Assembly (NCBI GenBank): GCA_023139025.1
Contig: JAGLOH010000128.1
Coordinates: 1-6,429 of the forward strand
Length of the DNA stretch: 6,429 nucleotides
From: Candidatus Heimdallarchaeota archaeon
GTDB lineage: Archaea; Asgardarchaeota; Heimdallarchaeia; Heimdallarchaeales; Heimdallarchaeaceae
Direction: 5' to 3'
Part shown: positions 5,654 to 6,429 of the stretch, piece after piece
Position numbering within the stretch: position 1 is the first letter of the stretch
Layout: each line of letters opens with the position of its first letter
Program-made: the position numbers and the translations under genes
The notes under the pieces: model-generated
The model's input: only the letters and a program-made list of their open reading frames with translations
Database searches by the model: none
What the model was told of the DNA's origin: nothing

Positions 5654-6429
5654 ATGATTAAAAGCAAGCAGAGACTCTATGAAATTGTTATGGAATCAAA
5701 TCCTCAAAAACCTACTTCATTTAAAGCAAAAACTGTTGTTCCTGAAGATATTGAAGTTCCAGCGTTTGATTTTGAAAATATGCTATTTGAACATTACAAA
5801 AAATATCCAAGAACAGCTGCAATAGTTGAAAATCCAATCTATCTTGAAGCACTAATGAATCCTTTCAAAAAATTCTATCTTGTACCTATTGCCTTGTTTA
5901 AGCTGAAATTAAATACAGTTTTATCTTTGAGATGGAAAGAATTCCTTAAACTTTGGGTTTATATTGGTTTAATGTTCATTCCAACACTATTGTTTGTTTT
6001 GTTGCCATTTCAGACTGCGGGGTGGAGATTATTAATTGATATAATATTCAATGTTGGAACACCAATTCTAATAGCAATTTTGCTATCACTGTTTTATCTA
6101 AAATATACACATGATGGTTTTCTGAGTTTAACGCTAGCTAAGAGAGTGGAATGGATAGAAAAACCTGTCAGAGAGTATTATACAAAATATTACGACAGAA
6201 GCTTACCAAAGAACCCTCTCATTATTCTTGCAGCTCTTGCAACAGGTATAGGGATACAAATTCCAATGTTAAAAATAGCTTTTGCAGGTTATCCCTTAGC
6301 AGCTGTTTTTGGAATTATCACTTGTATATTAAGTCCTTTCCTCTATTATATCTTCTTTGTTGCAGTTTATTACTTGTTCTTTAACACACGAATTTATTCT
6401 AAAATTCTTAAACCAATTAAACAGAAAAT
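5654..6429 (+). CDS. Multi-pass membrane protein of unknown family (partial, runs off right edge)
   Basis: 258 codons are open from the first ATG after an in-frame TAA (5633-5635) to the window edge; the C-terminus is missing. A second ATG at codon 13 (5690) is a possible alternative start. There is no ribosome binding site, so translation may be leaderless. The first 95 or so residues are soluble, charged and proline-containing. Four hydrophobic segments follow at about 98-118, 127-149, 188-209 and 214-243. A basic, aromatic stretch between the second and third (LAKRVEWIEKPVREYYTKYYDR, split about 161-182) probably lies along the membrane or in the cytoplasm. The visible part ends in a basic tail after the fourth segment (RIYSKILKPIKQK, 246-258). 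I recognise no family motif and see no transporter signature or catalytic residues. It is divergent from pyruvate kinase and may share its promoter box. Confidence 0.8.
   Translation, partial: MIKSKQRLYEIVMESNPQKPTSFKAKTVVPEDIEVPAFDFENMLFEHYKKYPRTAAIVENPIYLEALMNPFKKFYLVPIALFKLKLNTVLSLRWKEFLKLWVYIGLMFIPTLLFVLLPFQTAGWRLLIDIIFNVGTPILIAILLSLFYLKYTHDGFLSLTLAKRVEWIEKPVREYYTKYYDRSLPKNPLIILAALATGIGIQIPMLKIAFAGYPLAAVFGIITCILSPFLYYIFFVAVYYLFFNTRIYSKILKPIKQK

Noticed and set aside
6151..6384. 77-codon plus-strand open frame in another register
   Set aside because: Contained within the membrane-protein gene, whose frame has clear transmembrane periodicity and extends to the edge.
1..6429. tRNA, rRNA, CRISPR array, insertion sequence or origin
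   Set aside because: No cloverleaf-like GTTCGA arms with matching stems outside genes, no regularly spaced repeats, no transposase motifs, and no repeat clusters beyond those listed.

Overview
This is an AT-rich, gene-dense prokaryotic window with three leftward genes and one divergent rightward gene. The picture is archaeal: AT-rich TATA-like boxes lie 30-50 bases upstream of starts, leaders are short or absent, a T-rich tract follows a stop codon, a TTG start is used, and the surface protein carries LVIVD-type repeats. An Asgard-like archaeon is my best guess, but no ribosomal or tRNA gene is present to test it.

Layout. Positions 1-2620 (minus) hold the first 873 codons of a very large membrane-anchored extracellular protein that runs off the left edge. 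Its N-terminal half reads like the animal CD36/LIMP-2/SR-B scavenger receptor family. The middle is a complete set of seven LVIVD-like beta-propeller repeats, followed by a region I cannot assign. Positions 2621-2856 are a 236-base regulatory gap with a ribosome binding site, two TATA candidates, an inverted repeat, three tandem 10-base repeats, and the T-rich end of the next gene. Positions 2857-4107 (minus) encode a 416-residue protein whose whole length can be laid on the FtsZ/tubulin fold, but its nucleotide-binding loop and catalytic loop are eroded. Positions 4175-5590 (minus) encode a complete pyruvate kinase, with TTG as the only plausible start. A 63-base divergent gap with one AT-rich box separates it from an unrecognised multi-pass membrane protein (5654 to the right edge, plus).

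The genes do not form an obvious pathway. Pyruvate kinase is housekeeping. The surface protein, the FtsZ-like protein and the membrane protein would all fit cell envelope or membrane work, but that is inference from architecture only. The two most interesting items are the CD36-like/propeller protein and the degenerate FtsZ-superfamily protein. No RNA genes, CRISPR arrays, insertion sequences or attachment sites were seen.
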